A stretch of 64,000 bases of DNA from Chamaecyparis obtusa. Taxonomy: Eukaryota; Streptophyta; Pinopsida; Cupressales; Cupressaceae. The notes under the pieces are model-generated. The model worked only from the letters and a program-made list of their open reading frames with translations, ran no database searches and had not been told where the DNA came from. Within the stretch, counting starts at the first letter, position 1. Every line of letters begins with the position of its first letter. The position numbers and the translations under genes were made by a program. Positions 47,401 through 58,985 of this stretch are shown piece by piece. The stretch covers positions 77,501 to 141,500 of the forward strand of contig BSBK01001574.1 of NCBI GenBank assembly GCA_027943335.1, in the 5' to 3' direction.

Positions 47401-49603
47401 CAAGAAAAATTCTTTCATCACTTCTAGGATCAAACTTTCCAATATCATCATCTCTCTTTATATAACATTTGCTTCCAAAAATTTTAAAATACTTAACTAA
47501 GGATGCATGTGCAAACCATAATTCATAAGGTGTCTTGTTTGTGTCTACTTTGATTTGTACTTTGTTCATTGTATATACTATTGTATTCACTGCTTCTCTC
47601 CAGAATGTCTTCGCCAAATCATTCTCAAATAACATAGCTCTTGTTTCTTCAGTCATTGACTTGTTTCTTCTTTCTGCAATACCATTTTGTTCAGGTGTTC
47701 TAGGGGATGAAAACTGTCTCTTAATACCATTCACTTCACAAAAAGTGTTAGACTTTCTAGAAGTAAATTCACCACCTCTATCAGATCTCAAACATTTAAT
47801 CTTCATTCTAGATTCATTCTCAACTTTATTCTTAATGATCTTAAACTTATCAAATGCTTCAGATTTTTCTTTTAGAAATGCAATCCACATCATTCTTGTA
47901 AAATCATCAACAAGAATCATAAAATACCTTTCCCCATAGAATCCTCTAGTCCTGGTAGGACTGCTCAAGTCTGTATGAACAATCTCCAACTTCTCCGCTG
48001 ATGTGAACTTCTTACTAGGAAATGAACTTCCCTTCTTCTGAGCCATCACACATTCTTTGCAAATCATGTTAGTAAGCTTCATAATTTTAGGCAAATCCCT
48101 TACTGCAAGTGTAGTGCTTACTTTCACAATGTTATCAAAGTTTATATGACAAAACCTTCTATGCCATAAACAAATATCATCAATCTTAGTAATCAAACAT
48201 GTCATCTCAAGAGGATTCAACTGAAATTTATTACCTCTAGTTCTAGATCCAGTTCCAATTAGATTTTCATCTTTATCCTTTATCACACAAGTTTTCTCGG
48301 TAAAGCAAACTTGATATACCTTATCAACTAATTGTCCAGCACTCAGAAGATTATGTTTCAATCCATCAACAAAGTAAACATCATCAGTATTAGTCTTTCC
48401 ATCAAGAGTAATAGATCCTATATCTTCAATCAAACAAGGTGCATTGTTACCAACTCTAACAACTCCTTCATCATAATTGTTAAAATTTATGAATTTTTTC
48501 ATATCTCCAGTCATATGATGTGAACAACCACTATCTATAATCCAATTAGCTTTCTTTTCAACTTGGGAAACTAAGGCTTTTTCTTCCTTAACATCAAATT
48601 CATGATTCTTTTCTTTAATTTCTATAAATCCTATTTCATCATTATTCTCAGTATCACTTTCACTCAAGGTTCTTTCAATACTAGCTTCAAGATCTTCATC
48701 ATTAGCATAATAACATTCCTTAGATCTTCTAGGATTGAAATTATTTATGTACTTCTTAACTCTCTTAGGACATTTAGATGCAAACTGACCATATTCTTGA
48801 CAAGTCAAACATTTAAAAATTTTCTTACCACCTGGTTCTCTTTTCACAAGCAAGGCAATACCTTCTTCAATCTTCTTATCTTCTTCATTTCTAGATCTGC
48901 TATTGGTGTAATCTCCACTCACATTGGTACTTCTTGACAAAGTAGGATGAATACTAAGAGCACTAAATGTTGTCTCCATTCTAGGTAAGTCTCTTGATAC
49001 CCTCAAGTTCATTTTTGCTACTTCCAATCTTCTAAGAAGAGTCTCTCTTGTAAAGTTTGTAGTACAAGGTATAACTTGTTCAATCATTTGTGTTGTCTAC
49101 TTAAATACAGGAGTCAATGTCCTCAGAATTTTCCATATCACCTCATTGTCCATCTTTGATCCTCCACAAGATTTTATCCTTGCAACAATTTCTAACATTC
49201 TACCAATATAGCTTCTAACAGATTCATCTTCCATCATTCTAATATCCTCAAATGCACATATCCAATTATGTAATCTAGCTCTCTTTGCATGTTCATCACC
49301 TTCAAAAGTAGATTGTAAAGCTTTCCAAATTTCATGAGATTTTTTAAAACATTTTACTTGACTATATTCATTCTTTGGAAGTGATGTCAAGAGTGCTTCT
49401 CTTGCAAGTATGTTACACATGAATAGATCTACCTCATCTTTTGAACTTGATTCAAGATTATCTTCTTCAATAATAGTCCTATTATTCTTTGTAATCAGCC
49501 AATAGGCTGGTCCTCAACATAGTAGATGTGTCTTCATCTTTTCTTTCCACTTGTCAAAATTTACTCCATCAAGCTCAGGGCTTTCTTTCTTGAAATTCAC
49601 CAT
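47345..49603 (-). pseudogene. Copia F Gag, protease and integrase
   Basis: Starts at ATG 49603 (MVNFKKESPELDGVNFDKW), close to the primer-binding site. A UBN2-like gag follows, with two stops (TGA about 49516, TAG about 49096), then 580 open codons from 49087. The CCHC-like knuckle CLTCQEYGQFASKC (about 48780-48825) has Gln in place of the usual His. Protease WIIDSGCSHHMT is at about 48500-48550. The GAG-pre-integrase segment has LWHRRFCHINFDN at about 48140. The integrase core has VHTDLSSP, LRSDRGGEF and PEQNGIAERRN, with D, D and E all present. The frame ends at ...FLGYSLKRKAYR, where RT should follow. This is the longest open reading frame in the window. The gag stops and missing RT make it non-functional as an autonomous element. 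Confidence 0.88.
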
Positions 49604-49645
49604 GGATCTCCTTAAGCTGTTAAACTTTCCTTTCAAGGACCTGCT

Positions 49646-49657
49646 GCTCTGATACCA
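49646..49657 (-). other. Primer-binding site (initiator tRNA-Met), copia F
   Basis: TGGTATCAGAGC on the - strand, two bases from the LTR; exact consensus. Confidence 0.93.
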
Positions 49658-49659
49658 AT

Positions 49660-50442
49660 TGTTAGAAATTAAAGTCCACCAAGATAACTGAGAGGGGGGG
49701 GGGTGGGTTACTCAATTATCAGATAATTATAAATTTTATCAACTTCAACAACATTTAACCATGTAAGAAATATAATTACCAATCATAGAAAGATATTCAT
49801 ACACAACGACGCAATAACACAAGATACGTTGACTAGGGAACCTCTTGATCAAAGAGTAAACCCCAGTGGGAATGATGCCCACAAAAGATGCACTAATATG
49901 AATATTCCTTGTGAAAAGATGGACTCTGTTAGGAGTCTTATGAAATACATTTAGTACATATAAATCCCTATTAGGAGATTTTGAATCCCTATTAAAAGAT
50001 TCTAACCTTGTTAGGAGTTATGGAAGACAGAAGGACCCACTGCCCAAACAGCTTCAGGGTAAGATCACTGAACTCACTGTCCAAATAATCTTTTCATTAT
50101 TTAATAGAACAATATGTTACCTCTTCTCTGACTATGCCAAACTGCACTCACTACTACATCAGATCTCACTTTCAGATCTATGTACTTCCCATGTCTTCCT
50201 TCAGAATTTTGCTCTCATACTTAGCTCTTTTCTTCACTTCATGCCTATCGCATCACACATCAACATCTCAATATATTAACAAGGAAAAAAATTCCATACT
50301 TTATACCACACTCAAATAATTACAAATGAGTCGGCACACAATTACAAAATAAAAGTTTCCACACACTTCTTTAAAATTACACAAAACTGTCAACTTCTAG
50401 ATATAATAACTCTTCACTCATGTGACCTCAAAGTTTGTGTTG
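49660..50442 (-). repeat. 5' LTR of copia F, part 1
   Basis: Starts TGTTAGAAATTAAAG with a hairpin (GATAACTGAG...CTCAATTATC) around a run of about ten G. It is broken by G at 50443 after the duplicated TGTTG (50438-50442). It continues at 56817. Confidence 0.9.
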
Positions 50443-51303
50443 TGATGCAGGAGCATCCTGGGTGTAAGAGCAATCTTGCATCACCCAAAAAAATATTTCT
50501 ATTTTTATATTCAATAAGGGCTATCTTGTGCAGAGCTACTATTTATGGAAACTTTCTATTTTTAGTAAGTTGGCCTTACGATCTCAAAATGTTCTAATTT
50601 TACATGTGGAGGTTCATCTCAGTCATATCAGCCTGCCAGCAAAGTTTCATGGCTAGATCAGGTCTAGTTTTGAAGATATTCAAGATTTTCGGTATTGGCA
50701 GCAGGGTACAGAAACTTTGAACTCAGTTTTGAAGGCTTTAGAGGCCCCAGATGAGGTCAAAAAATTGGGTGACGGGCGCTTTGTGCTAATCAAGACTATA
50801 GAGTGCTTCGTGCTGTTTCTAAAATGGGGTTATAATAGTCAATCGGGTCAACTGGTGATGACTTATGGTCTCCGAAAGTCAGGCCACCTGAAATGGCAGA
50901 AAATTATTTTCTTTCAAAAATTTTGTTCGGGTTTCAAAACTTATTTTGAGCTGACTTTGATGTAATAAATTGTAAAATAAAATAATTCTAAGTTTGGTCG
51001 GCCCTTCATTACGGCTAAATTTCTGGAACCTTCTCGGGTGGTGGAAATTGCCTATGCAAAGAAGGCCCGTAGTGTTGTCTAGGGCAGTTCTGGGTAGTAG
51101 ATCTGGGTATTGATTCGAGGCTTTGTCCTACAAAATATTGTAAGGGAATGCCCATGTGGCTTTGCATATTGCAATTCTGAAAGTTTGTAAATCCACATTT
51201 GTGGAGATAATAAGAAGCCAATTTTTTTGTTCTTGCATATTATTGTTGTTGTTTCTCTATTTCTGTTATGTGTTTGTGGTATTAAGGGGAGCACCCTTCA
51301 TCA
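50443..51303 (+). repeat. 5' LTR of element G
   Basis: 861 bp, TGATGCAGGAGCATCC...CATCA. The TATA box has mutated to TATGCAAA (51053-51060) while the 3' LTR keeps TATATAAA. Confidence 0.94.
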
Positions 51304-51305
51304 AG

Positions 51306-51317
51306 TGGTATCAGAGC
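51306..51317 (+). other. Primer-binding site (initiator tRNA-Met), element G
   Basis: TGGTATCAGAGC, exact consensus, two bases after the LTR. Confidence 0.93.
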
Positions 51318-51404
51318 AGGAGTTCTTGAGTGTGTAAAAAGATCACCGACCATGAGACAGTTTGCACTAGGACCGTGGTTAGGGTTTCAGTACGCATCGA
51401 AAAA

Positions 51405-54400
51405 ATACCTCCAGGAAGAGAACATGGTAGAAGAGCTGGTGCTGTGACACCTAAGGTTAGAGAGCTATAGAGACAAGTGCGAGCATTGCAAGAAGAGATT
51501 CGTAGAGGAATGAATCTTAATGTCAGAGATGAAAGTGAGGATGAAGCCGAAGAAGAATATCAAGAAGGAGAAGCTGAAATTGTGAATCAGGAAGAACAAA
51601 GACTTTTTCGAGCGATTTCCAAGATTGGGAAAAAACCTAAGATTGAGGTTCATATATTTTCAGAAAATCTTAACCCAAAGGAATTGATCGATTGGATCAA
51701 TGAATATGAGGAATATTTTGAGTATGAAGATGTTGAGGATCCTGATAGGGTCAAATTTGTGAAAGCTAGACTGAAAGGTCATGCGAAGATCTGGTGGCAA
51801 GAAATTCAATTGGAGTGAAATAGAAGAGGGAAAGATAAATCACAAGATGGGATCGGATGGTGGATAAATTGAAGTGACAGTTCATTCCCATTGATTATGA
51901 GCTTGACCTACTAAAGAAAATACAAAGTTTGAAGCAAGCAGAAAGATCTATTCAGGAGTATACAGAGGAGTTCTATCGACTCCTCATCAGAACAGGCCAT
52001 GCAGAAGCTGATAAGGAGAAAGTTGCCTGATACCTTAATGGGTTAAGGCCAAGCATTCAAGAGGAGTTGAATCTGGTTCGAATGAATAGTATTGAGGAGG
52101 CATACCATTTTTCCCTAAAAGTAGAGGAAAAGCTGAACAAAAAGTTTGAGAGCAGACAAAATGGAAGAGGTCATGGTGGAAGGTCTGGTGGACGGTCATA
52201 TGGTGGCCGAAATGAAGATCCAAAAAGGAAGGATGAGGCCAATAGCAGCCAGAATCAGAGAGGAAACAATTCCAATCATTTCCAAGATCAGAATAATAGA
52301 GATCAGAGAGAAAAAGGAAGAGGACAAGGATCTGGAAGAGGAGGCTTCGTTGGAACATGTTTTCACTGTGGAGAAGAAGGTCATAGGGAATTTGAATGTC
52401 CTCAGTGCCAAGGAAAAATAGATAAGAGAAATGAAGGCTAGGCCAGAGTTGCACATGTAGATGAAGATGCTAGATCATCAAATTCTGAAGATGCTGAAAG
52501 AGGAGAAACGCTAATTAACAGAAGAGTCTTGCTGAGTGATGAGAATGAACCTGAACAAAGGAGGAGCCTGTTTCGCACTAGATGCAAGTGTGAGGGTAAA
52601 TGTTGTGATGTGATTATCAATAGTGGAAGCACTGACAATTTAGAGTTAGAAGAGATGGTGACAAAGTTGAAGCTCAAGAGACAGAAACATCCACATCCAT
52701 ATTGGATTGCCTGGGTGCAGGATGACCACAAGGTCATGGTCGGTGAACAGTGCCTGGTAAAGTTCAAGATCGGCAGGTACCAAGATGAGGTACTATGTGA
52801 TATCATCTCTATGGATGCATGTCATATGTTGTTGGGTAGACCGTGGTAATTTGATAGATGTGTTGTACACGATGGTCGTGCGAATACCTATTCCCTAACA
52901 AAGGATGGAGTGCGACATAAGCTAAAGCCATTGAAGGAGACCGAAGAAAAGGTATGTGGTAATGCAAGAATAATATTTTTTGATGGAAGAAAATTCCTAG
53001 ATGGTATGAGGCATGAGCATGGGTGTTTTTCTTTAATTCCAAAAGCTAGTAAAGAAGAAGTAGAGGATGTACCTGTAGAGGTTGCAGATTTGTTGAATGA
53101 GTTTCAGGATATTGTATCTAATAATGTACCTGATGGACTACCACTGGTAAGGAAGATCAATCATCAGATGGATTTGATTCCAAGAGCCAATTTTCCAAAC
53201 AAGGCAGCACATAGAATGACACCAACAGAAAGTGGAGAGTTGAACAGACAAGTACATGAGTTATTGCAAAAGGGGTTGATTCAGGAGAGCTTGAGTCCAT
53301 GTGTTGTACCAGCAGTATTAGCACCAAAGAATAATGGAGAGTGGATGATGTGTACAGATTCTAGAGCAATAAACAAGATCACAATCAAGTATAGGTTTCC
53401 ATTACCATGAATGGATGATATTATGGATTGTTTGAGTGGGGCTGTGTATTTCTCAAAGATAGATCTGAAGACTGGATATCACCAGATTCAGATCAGAGAA
53501 GGAGATGAATGGAAGACTACCTTCAAGACAAAGGAAGGACTGTATGGGTGGTTAGTCATGCCTTTTGGGCTAACCAATGTACCAAGCACTTTCATGCAGG
53601 TCATGAACGAGGTTCTGAAAGAATTTCTAGGAAAGTTTGTCATTATTTACTTAGATGATATTTTGATCTTTAGCAAGACATTGGAGGAACATATGATGCA
53701 TATTCGTATGGTGTTTGAGAAGCTAAGAGATGAGAAATTGTTGATTAATTTAAAGAAGTGCAGTTTTGTGAAGAAAGAGTTAGTGTATTTGGAATTTGTA
53801 GTTTCAGCAGAAGGTCTAAAAATGGACGCAGACAAGGTACAGGCTATCCTTGAATGGCCTACTCTAAGGAGTGCTACCGAGGTAAGATCTTTTCATGGTC
53901 TAGCTAGCTTTTACATAAAATTTATCAAAATTTTAGCAGTATTTGTGGACCCTTGACTGAAACAATGAGAGGGGATAGAAAAGAGTTTAAGTGGACTAAT
54001 GGGGCAGAAAAGAGTTTTCAATTGTTGAAACAAAAGGTTATAGAACAACCTATTTTAGCACTTCCAGATTTTAATAAGGTGTTTCAAGTAGATTGTGATG
54101 CTAGTGGTACTGCAATACGAGCTATTATGAGCCAAGAAGGTAAACCTGTTACTTATTTCAGTGAGAAGTTAAATGATGCCAAGAGGAAGTATTATGTTTA
54201 TGATCAAGATTTTTATGCTATAGTTCAGGCATTAAAGAAGCGGAGACATTATCTGCTTCCTAAAGAGTTTGTTTTGTATACTGATCATCAAGCTTTGCAA
54301 TATTTGAATAGTCAAGGAAAGTTGAATCAGAGGCATTTGAAATGGGTTGAGTTTTTGCAGAGTTATACATTTGTTTTGAAACACAGGAGTGGAAAGTCTA

Positions 54401-55911
54401 ATAGGGTTGCGGATGCTCTTAGCAGAAGGAAACTATTGCTCACATAGATGCAGATTGAAGTGGTTGGGTTCAAGGAACTCAAGAATTTGTATCCAGAGGA
54501 TCTTGATTTTGGTGAATCTTGGAAAGCTTGTACAGAACCTGTTACTCTAGACAGGATGAAATGGTTGGATTTTATCATCCAAGATCATATGCTATTCAGA
54601 GGGAGTCAGTTGTGCATTCCATAAAGTTCTATGAGGGAGAATCTCATCAAAGAGAAGCATAGTGGAGGATTGGCTGGACATTTTGGTCATGATAAAACCC
54701 TTGCTTTGGTTGGTGAGAATTATTATTGGCCACAATTGTAGCAAGATGTGAAGAAGTTTGTAGAGAGTTGTAGAGTATGTCAGATGGTGAAAGGAGTGAA
54801 GAAAAATACAGGGTTGTATCAGCCATTACCTGTACCAGAGAAGCCTTAGGAGGATATCAGTATGGACTTTGTTCTTGGTTTACCGAGGACACAACAGGGA
54901 CATGATTCAATTTTTGTAGTAGTTGACAGATTTTTGAAGATGACACAATTCATTTCCTACAAAAAGACTAATGATGTTGTTCATGTAGCAGAATTGTTTT
55001 TCAGAGAAGTAGTGAGACTACATGGTTTGCCAAAGACCATAGTTTCAGATAGAGACACTAAGTTTGTTGGATATTTCTGGCATACATTGGGGAAGAAGTT
55101 GAAGATAGATTTGAAGTTCAGTTCATCACATCATCCACAGACTGATGGACAGACAGAGGTAGTGAATAAAAGTTAGGGAAATCTGTTGAGATCTTTGGTT
55201 GGAGATAAGCCAACAGGACGGGATTTGATTTTACCACAGGCAGAATTTGCATACAATAATTTTGTCAACAGGAGCACTGGTAAATAACCATTCCAAATTG
55301 TATATGGAAGTAGTCCAAGAAATGCATCTGAGTTGAGAAAGATAGATAAAGGAGAAATAAGTAGTGCTGAAGTTGAGGATTTTGCAGAACACTTGAAGAA
55401 CATCCATGAGGAGGGGAGGAAGCATATTACCAAGATGAATGCACAGTATAAGGCTAAGGCAGATGAGAAAAGGAGGCATAAGGAATTTTAGGTTGGAGAT
55501 GAAGTCATGGTTCATTTGCAGAAGGAGCGATTTCCTATTGGTACATATAACAAGTTGAAAATGAAGAAGTTTGGGCCATGTAAGATACTGAAGAAGCATG
55601 ATTCAAGAAATGCATATGAGGTAGACTTGCCTAGTGAGCTGAATATTTCACCAGTGTTTAACATTTTAGATTTGACAGAGTATCATGAAGGAGGTGTTGA
55701 AGATGAGGTTGCAACAGCACAGTGGAGTATTCCAGCAACCAGTTTAGATATCAAGGAGATTGAAGACATACTGGACAGTCGTGTTGGCAGAAGCACAAGG
55801 AACAGGACATATGAAGAGTATTTGGTCAAATGGAAAGGATGACCTGTTGAAGATTCATCATGGCTAACAAAGGAGGAGGTTAACCATCTTGGTTTTCCTC
55901 TGCACACCTGA
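51405..55911 (+). pseudogene. Chromovirus Gag-Pol polyprotein, element G (broken)
   Basis: The start codon has become ATA (51405) where A and E have ATG. Gag core is at about 51620-52080, with a -1 frameshift near 51830. The CCHC knuckle is intact at 52358-52399. Protease reads NSGS instead of DSGS (codon 52619-52621), losing the catalytic Asp. RT is at about 53090-53900 with YLDD at 53648-53659, followed by a -1 frameshift near 53930. RNase H is at about 54090-54430. The integrase core is at about 54862-55180 ([25 protein letters not shown]), and the chromodomain at about 55790-55900, interrupted by TGA. Stops resemble those of A, with several shared codons. Confidence 0.93.
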
Positions 55912-55925
55912 GTCGAGACAGGGTC

Positions 55926-55949
55926 ACTTCTCAAATTACCCCGGGTGTT
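55926..55949 (+). other. Pre-LTR motif of element G
   Basis: CACTTCTCAAATTACCCCGGGTGT ends at the 3' LTR, matching A and E at the same place; no polypurine run. Confidence 0.5.
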
Positions 55950-56811
55950 TGATGCAGGAGCATCTTGGGTGTAAGAGCAATCTTGCATCACCCAAAAAAA
56001 TATTTCTATTTTTGTATTCAATAAGGGCTATCTTGTGCAGAGCTGCTATTTATGGAAACTTGCTATTTTTAGTAAGTTGCTCTTACGATCTCGAAATGTT
56101 TTGATTTTACATGTGGAGGTTCATCTCAGTCATATCAGCCTGCCAGCAAAGTTTCATGGCTAGATCAGGTCTAGTTTTGGAGATATTGAAGATTTTTGAT
56201 ATTGGCAGCAGGGTACAAAAACTTTGAACTCAGTTTTGAAGGCTTTAGAGGCCCTAGATGAGGTCAAAAAAATTGGGTGATGGGAGCTTTGCATTGGTCA
56301 AGCTTGTAGAGCGCTTCGTGGTATTTCCAAAATGGGGTTATAATAGTCAATCAGGTCAACTGGTGATGACTTATGGTCTCCGGAAGTCGGGCCACCTGAA
56401 ATGGCAGAAAATTATTTTCCTTCAAAATTTTTGTTCGGGTTTCAAAACTCATTTTGAGCGGACTTAGATGTAATAAATTGTAAAATAAAATAATTCTAAG
56501 TTTGGTCAGCCCTTCCTTAGGGCTAAATTTTTGGAACCTTCTCGGGCGGTGGAAATTGCCTATATAAAGAAGGCCCGTAGTGTTGTCTAGGGCAGTTCTG
56601 GGTAGTAGATCTAGGTGTTGATTCGAGGCTTTGTCCTGCAGAATATTGTAAGGGAATGCCCATGTGGCTTTGCATATTGCAATTCTAAAAGTTTGTAATT
56701 TCACATTTGTGGAGATAATAAGAAGCCAATTTTTTTGTTCTTGCATATTATTGTTGTTGTTTCTCTATTTCTGTTATGTGTTTGTGGTATTAAGGGGAGC
56801 ACCCTTCATCA
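55950..56811 (+). repeat. 3' LTR of element G
   Basis: 862 bp, pairs with 50443-51303; TATA box at 56561-56568. Confidence 0.94.
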
Positions 56812-56816
56812 TGTTG

Positions 56817-57204
56817 TGAACCATGTTACTAACAATGTGTCTCAAACTTGTCTTTAACTACGCAAAACCAGATTCCATCCCGATTAGGAGATATCATCTC
56901 ATTTCCAAAAACCGCTACTCAGGAACACTACCTGAATACTGCTTCCACCAAATGCTCATAACTTTCATGAATAAAATAATTACTTTCTACGCTCTTAACC
57001 ATAGACATATAACATATCAAAGAGTATAACCTCAACATCACATATCTCCAACTAAAATATCCCACGTGCGCTAATCAAAACACTATCTGCTTCTTTGTAA
57101 GTCTCTAGAAGATCACTGTGTTGACATCAATGACAATCATATTCATGAATGCAACAACAATTGCTACAGAATGACTTTCAATCATTCAACATTCATTCCC
57201 AACA
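56817..57204 (-). repeat. 5' LTR of copia F, part 2
   Basis: Resumes after G (duplication 56812-56816) and ends ...CCCAACA at 57204, followed by the F target duplication TGACA. Confidence 0.88.
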
Positions 57205-57209
57205 TGACA

Positions 57210-58298
57210 TGTGAAACATATCATGAAGGGGAATCACTTTCCCATTAGCCCTCTAAAATTGAACACTCTCTTTCCTTGTAGGATTGATTTTGGACAAGCT
57301 CCCTATAAAAATCTATATTTTAGTGTCCTCCTCCTTATAACCACATAAGTACTCTCTAACTCATGCCATATGAAATGATACCCTACTATTTATATACTAG
57401 ACAATCTATGAGGTTGAGTGAACCATAGAGGCTATGAGTGAAAAATCATCCTCAATTCCACTAGAAATCTCATCTAAACTTGTTGAAGCTTCCAGTTGTC
57501 TCTTTCCTTTCTTTTATTTTTCTTTGTGGAAAATAACTAACATAGTGGCCAAACTCATGATAGTAGAAAGAAATTGATCTTAGATAAGTCCCTCTTCTTC
57601 TCTTTTTGCAAATTTGATCCTTTACTAGACTCCTTACTAGACCCCTTCTTCGCTTTCCCTTTATTGGCTATGAAAAGATTCTCTTAATCAACCTTACTTT
57701 TATGACTCTTATTGTTGCCTCCATTGAAAAGACTTATTCTAAGCTCCTCCTAACTGAAATCACTCCATAGTTGATCCCAACTTGGTAAGGTGTCTCATCC
57801 ATTAATGACTTGAGAAAAGACATCCCATTCCTTAGTAAACCCATTTAGGGATATCCTTAGTAGCTCACCATCATCTAACTTATCTCCAACAACTCCCAAC
57901 TCATCCTTGACAAGTTTAAGCCTCATGGATAACTTATAGTTCATCTTTTTCCGCTATTATGTAGAAATTCCTCATCTTTCCTTGATAATCATCTTGCAAT
58001 TACTAGTAGCATTCTAGTAAAGATTTAGAATGGCATCCCACGTCTTCATCATTTTATCTAACTCAACAATCTATGAAACTATATTATTCTTGACACCATA
58101 AAGGATTAGCCTCCTTGCCTTCGCATCATCCTTCTTATATGCGAAGAGTTATGTTGGTTGGGTAGGTATAGCTTCAAAACTAGTCACATATTCCTTGATA
58201 CTATTCTCTTCTAGAAATAAAGAAATTCTAGGTTTCCAAACACCAAAATTTGAGGCTCCGTCCAGTCTATCATGATCTCTCAAACTAGCTGAGGCCAT
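57210..58298 (-). pseudogene. Copia H Gag and protease start
   Basis: The start at 58298 gives MASASLRDHDRLDGASNFGV, then WKPRISLFLEENSIKEYV, a typical copia gag N-terminus. A stop follows after about 48 codons. Decayed gag frames continue leftward to about 57500. A remnant near 57500-57620 may be the knuckle and protease start, but I cannot place the motifs securely. The piece ends where F enters at 57205. Confidence 0.65.
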
Positions 58299-58400
58299 CT
58301 CAAAAGATAAAAGAAATAATAGTTTAAAAGAGGTCAAACTAGGTTTTATAAACCTTTGAGTTTTCTTTTTCTAGGGTAAACCTTTTCTACCATCAACCTA

Positions 58401-58412
58401 GCTCTCATACCA
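58401..58412 (-). other. Primer-binding site of copia H
   Basis: On the - strand TGGTATGAGAGC, one mismatch to the initiator tRNA-Met consensus, about 100 bases upstream of the gag start. Confidence 0.75.
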
Positions 58413-58985
58413 TGTGAAAATACTATTGAAGTTATAGATTATTAATCTCCTATCCCATATAAAGATTATTTAACTGTAAAAAATTAATTCACAACAAATA
58501 TTAAATAATAACACAACTACAACTTCACAAATAAAAACATACATGCAAAATATACAACATGATGAGCACAATATATTTTGGAAAAATTGTCCCTAGAAAA
58601 AGCCCGAAGGGAAAACCACTACTACATATGAGGAACTTATATTAAACTTCAACAAATTAAGATATACAGAAATGACCCACCTCTTTCTAGCAGAGCTATG
58701 AGAATTTCTCAATTTCTCCTACAGAGATCCCACAAAATGTTATCCCCAACACTATGATTGCACCCTTTCTATCACTACAAGACTATTTGCTAACACTACA
58801 AATATATTTTCTAAAAGTGGAAATGCAACTCAAACCTCTATTCTTCAAATGTCCAATGACCTCCCTTTATACTACCCTCATTGGGAAACCAACAACTAAG
58901 ATAATTCAAACATTAACAACCCTAACTAATAGGTTATTACATATCCCTAAAGGAATCACTTTTTTTTAAAAATTGTCCCATTCCC
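58413..58985 (-). repeat. Probable 5' LTR of copia H
   Basis: Adjoins the primer-binding site, so its inner edge (58413) is supported. No second copy is present in the window, so the outer edge is a guess from the change of sequence character near the T/A run at 58965-58980. Confidence 0.4.

Larger units (their letters stand above)
50443..56811 (+). mobile_element. Ty3/gypsy chromovirus, element G (second LTR subfamily)
   Basis: A 6369-bp copy with perfect duplication TGTTG (50438-50442 and 56812-56816), inserted in the LTR of F. LTRs are 861 bp (50443-51303) and 862 bp (55950-56811). Their ends match A and E, but the block about 110-230 bases in is different (e.g. ACATGTGGAGGTTCATCTCAG), which marks a separate subfamily. 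The coding region aligns along its length with A and E. Confidence 0.95.
45828..57204 (-). mobile_element. Ty1/copia element F, RT-deleted, host of G
   Basis: A copia element in H flanked by perfect duplication TGACA (45823-45827 and 57205-57209). Without G it is about 5.0 kb. LTRs are 1005 bp (left, with a deletion of roughly 165 bp near the G-run) and about 1170 bp (right). The primer-binding site is at 49646-49657 and the polypurine tract at 46833-46843, both canonical, so it reads on the - strand. The coding region jumps from integrase to the last residues of RNase H, leaving no reverse transcriptase. Confidence 0.92.
10915..58985 (-). mobile_element. Old Ty1/copia element H, split into four pieces
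   Basis: A decayed copia element reads on the - strand from its binding site at 58401-58412 to RNase H at about 10915. It is interrupted by F (45828-57204), B (14826-45060) and the LINE (11079-13073). Removing these brings gag, protease, integrase, RT and RNase H into copia order. For example, the integrase word ...QKNMP at the right edge of B continues in frame as ...YFWEEACSTIVYI at its left edge. The left (3') LTR was not found, so the element is truncated or rearranged there. It is the oldest element of the nest. Confidence 0.8.
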
